Assembly (NCBI GenBank): GCA_030042815.1
Contig: JASHYY010000096.1
Span: 1 to 5,881 of the forward strand
Length of the DNA stretch: 5,881 bases
Direction: 5' to 3'
Origin: Thermoplasmata archaeon
GTDB taxonomy: Archaea; Thermoplasmatota; Thermoplasmata; Lutacidiplasmatales; UBA184
In this document: one piece after another, positions 4,698 through 5,881 of the stretch
How the letters are laid out: each line of letters starts with the position of its first letter
How positions within the stretch are numbered: the stretch's first letter is position 1
Translations under genes and position numbers: made by a program
The notes under the pieces: model-generated
The model's database searches: none
What the model was told of the DNA's origin: nothing
The model's input: only the letters and a program-made list of their open reading frames with translations

Positions 4698-5881
4698 ATG
4701 CCGGAAGTTGTCGTCACGTGCGATTGGACGATGATGAGCAACCATCACGGGAAGGAGTTCCTGGGGTTCGGCACGACCACCCCGGCCTACGTCTTCCCGG
4801 AGGCGGTGTACCGTCGGCTCTTCTACCCCGTCATGAAGACCGACGAGCACGGCTTCCCCCTCCAGGCGCCGTACGGGATGCGGAAGATCGAGGCGTCCCT
4901 TATCGACGGCGGGTTCGATGCGCGGATCGTCCACCCGAGCTTCCTCGACCGGTACATGCCCGGGGAGGCGAAGGTCCTCCTGATCTCGGGCCACGACTAC
5001 TTCGGCCTGAACCCGCCGAGCTCGACGTTCGGCGGTGTCATGCGCCGCGAACCGCTCAACTGTGTGAACTTCAAGCGGATGCTGACCCAGCCGGCGGTGG
5101 TGGAGGCCCGCCAGCGCGGACTGAAGATCATCGCGGGCGGTCCGTGCGCCTGGCAGCTCTCGCCGGCGACGCGGATGAAGCTCCCCTGGATCCAGGAGTT
5201 CCTCGACTCGTTCGGCGGGATCGACACCGTCGTCGAGGGGGAGAGCGACGTCTTCGTCCGCGAGATCGTCGGAAAGGCGCTGCGGGACGAGTTCCTTCCG
5301 CCGCACGTCGTCCTGGCGGCGAAGGAGGCGCCGAAGGTCGAGCAGATCTCGTCCATCAAGTACCCGAGCGTCAACGGTCTCGTCGAGATCGGTCGTGGCT
5401 GCTGCCGCGGCTGCTCGTTCTGCTCGGTCACCACGCGCCCGACCCGGTGGTACCCGCTCTCCAAGATCGAGGAGGAGCTCAAGATCAACGCCAAGATCGG
5501 GGTCCGCAAAGGGATCCTCCACTCGGACGACGTCTTCTTCTACGGCAGCCCGAACGTCATGCCGCACGAGGAGAAGCTCCTCCCGCTGCTCAAGCTGGCG
5601 AAACAGTACTACGAGCAGGTCGGCTGGAGCCATGTCGCGATCGCCTCGTTGATGACCAAGCCGAAGCTGCTCCCGAAGTGCGCCGAGGTGCTGCTGGACG
5701 AGCAGCAGAAGTGGTGGGGGGTCGAGGTCGGCGTCGAGACCGGCTCGCCCCGGATGATCACCGCCGCGATGCCCGGGAAGGTCGCGCCGTTCAAGGCGTC
5801 CCAGTGGCCCGAGCTGGTCGTCCAGGCGGCCGGGCTGATGAACGACAACCACGTCTACCCGGCGTGCACGTTCATCGTCGG
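4698..5881 (+). CDS. Radical SAM protein with N-terminal cobalamin-binding-like domain, first 394 residues (C-terminus outside window)
   Basis: A probable iron-sulfur enzyme that cleaves S-adenosylmethionine to start radical chemistry; the reaction is unknown. The reading frame stays open to the window edge. Residues about 1-190 look like a Rossmann-type B12-binding domain: strand KVLLISG (92-98), then GLNPPSSTFGG, strand KIIAGGP (143-149), and GIDTVVEGESD (174-184), the usual end of such domains. The cobalamin-ligand motif DxHxxG is absent. The radical SAM core follows: GRGCCRGCSFC with C235, C239 and C242 for the 4Fe-4S cluster, then HSDDVFF (275-281), and GVEVGVETGS (341-350), a strand that usually contacts SAM. 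The opening VVVTCDWTMMSNHHGKEF (residues 4-21) is distinctive and recalls archaeal COG1032-type proteins. COG1032-like proteins range from methylthiotransferase relatives to lipid-modifying enzymes; archaeal tetraether-ring synthases (Grs) are one possible comparison, not a call. ATG 4698 is set by the GAGGG site six bases before it. Confidence 0.88.
   Translation, partial: MPEVVVTCDWTMMSNHHGKEFLGFGTTTPAYVFPEAVYRRLFYPVMKTDEHGFPLQAPYGMRKIEASLIDGGFDARIVHPSFLDRYMPGEAKVLLISGHDYFGLNPPSSTFGGVMRREPLNCVNFKRMLTQPAVVEARQRGLKIIAGGPCAWQLSPATRMKLPWIQEFLDSFGGIDTVVEGESDVFVREIVGKALRDEFLPPHVVLAAKEAPKVEQISSIKYPSVNGLVEIGRGCCRGCSFCSVTTRPTRWYPLSKIEEELKINAKIGVRKGILHSDDVFFYGSPNVMPHEEKLLPLLKLAKQYYEQVGWSHVAIASLMTKPKLLPKCAEVLLDEQQKWWGVEVGVETGSPRMITAAMPGKVAPFKASQWPELVVQAAGLMNDNHVYPACTFIV

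Noticed and set aside
4640..4720. A complete tRNA-Gly gene overlapping the radical SAM leader
   Set aside because: No T-arm with a TTCRANNC loop follows, the acceptor stem does not close, the anticodon stem needs an A-G mismatch if a seven-base loop is imposed, and the region overlaps a well-supported start codon.
4650..5852. A 400-codon open frame on the minus strand
   Set aside because: It is antisense to the radical SAM gene, which has clear motifs; the antisense translation is a low-complexity Asp/Leu/Arg-rich chain.
1..5881. CRISPR array, insertion sequence, transposase or phage genes
   Set aside because: No regularly spaced repeats, transposase-like motifs, terminal inverted repeats with target duplications, or phage structural or replication motifs were seen on either strand.

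Overview
The window looks like a fragment of a GC-rich archaeal chromosome. Four things point to archaea: TATA-like boxes (TTTATC, TTATAG, TTAACT, CTAAA) stand alone before most genes; four of these boxes lie 27 to 31 bases before the start codon, the geometry of leaderless archaeal transcripts; one gene encodes a helix-turn-helix plus CBS-pair regulator of a type common in archaea; and the last gene resembles archaeal cobalamin-domain radical SAM proteins. A GC-rich uncultured Thermoplasmata-type lineage would fit, but this is inference, because there is no rRNA or other phylogenetic marker here. GC richness also produces long false reading frames opposite most of the real genes.

Layout from left to right: (1) the start of an MFS transporter on the minus strand, running off the left edge (938 to 1); (2) upstream of it, also on the minus strand, a small HExxH metallopeptidase-like protein (1626 to 1045), with a perfect 18-bp palindrome in the gap; (3) a divergent intergenic region (1627-1781) with a TATA box for each side and two inverted repeats between them; (4) on the plus strand, a HAD-family hydrolase (1782-2549) followed by a P1-family (DmpA/NylC-like) self-processing N-terminal-nucleophile peptidase (2618-3577); (5) convergent to it and overlapping its stop codon by four bases, an HTH+CBS regulator on the minus strand (4152-3574); (6) divergent from that, a small protein with a CxxC...HxxC zinc-binding pattern (4305-4565); (7) a gap with an inverted repeat, a tandem 7-mer, a TATA-like box and a Shine-Dalgarno sequence, leading to a radical SAM protein with an N-terminal cobalamin-binding-like domain that runs off the right edge (4698-5881).

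The genes do not form an obvious single pathway. Each seems to have its own promoter. The HAD hydrolase and P1 peptidase are the only plausible same-strand pair on the plus strand. The CBS regulator and the mini zinc protein share a divergent control region. No mobile element, CRISPR array, rRNA or convincing tRNA is present. The least understood parts are the HExxH protein, the mini zinc protein and the radical SAM protein.
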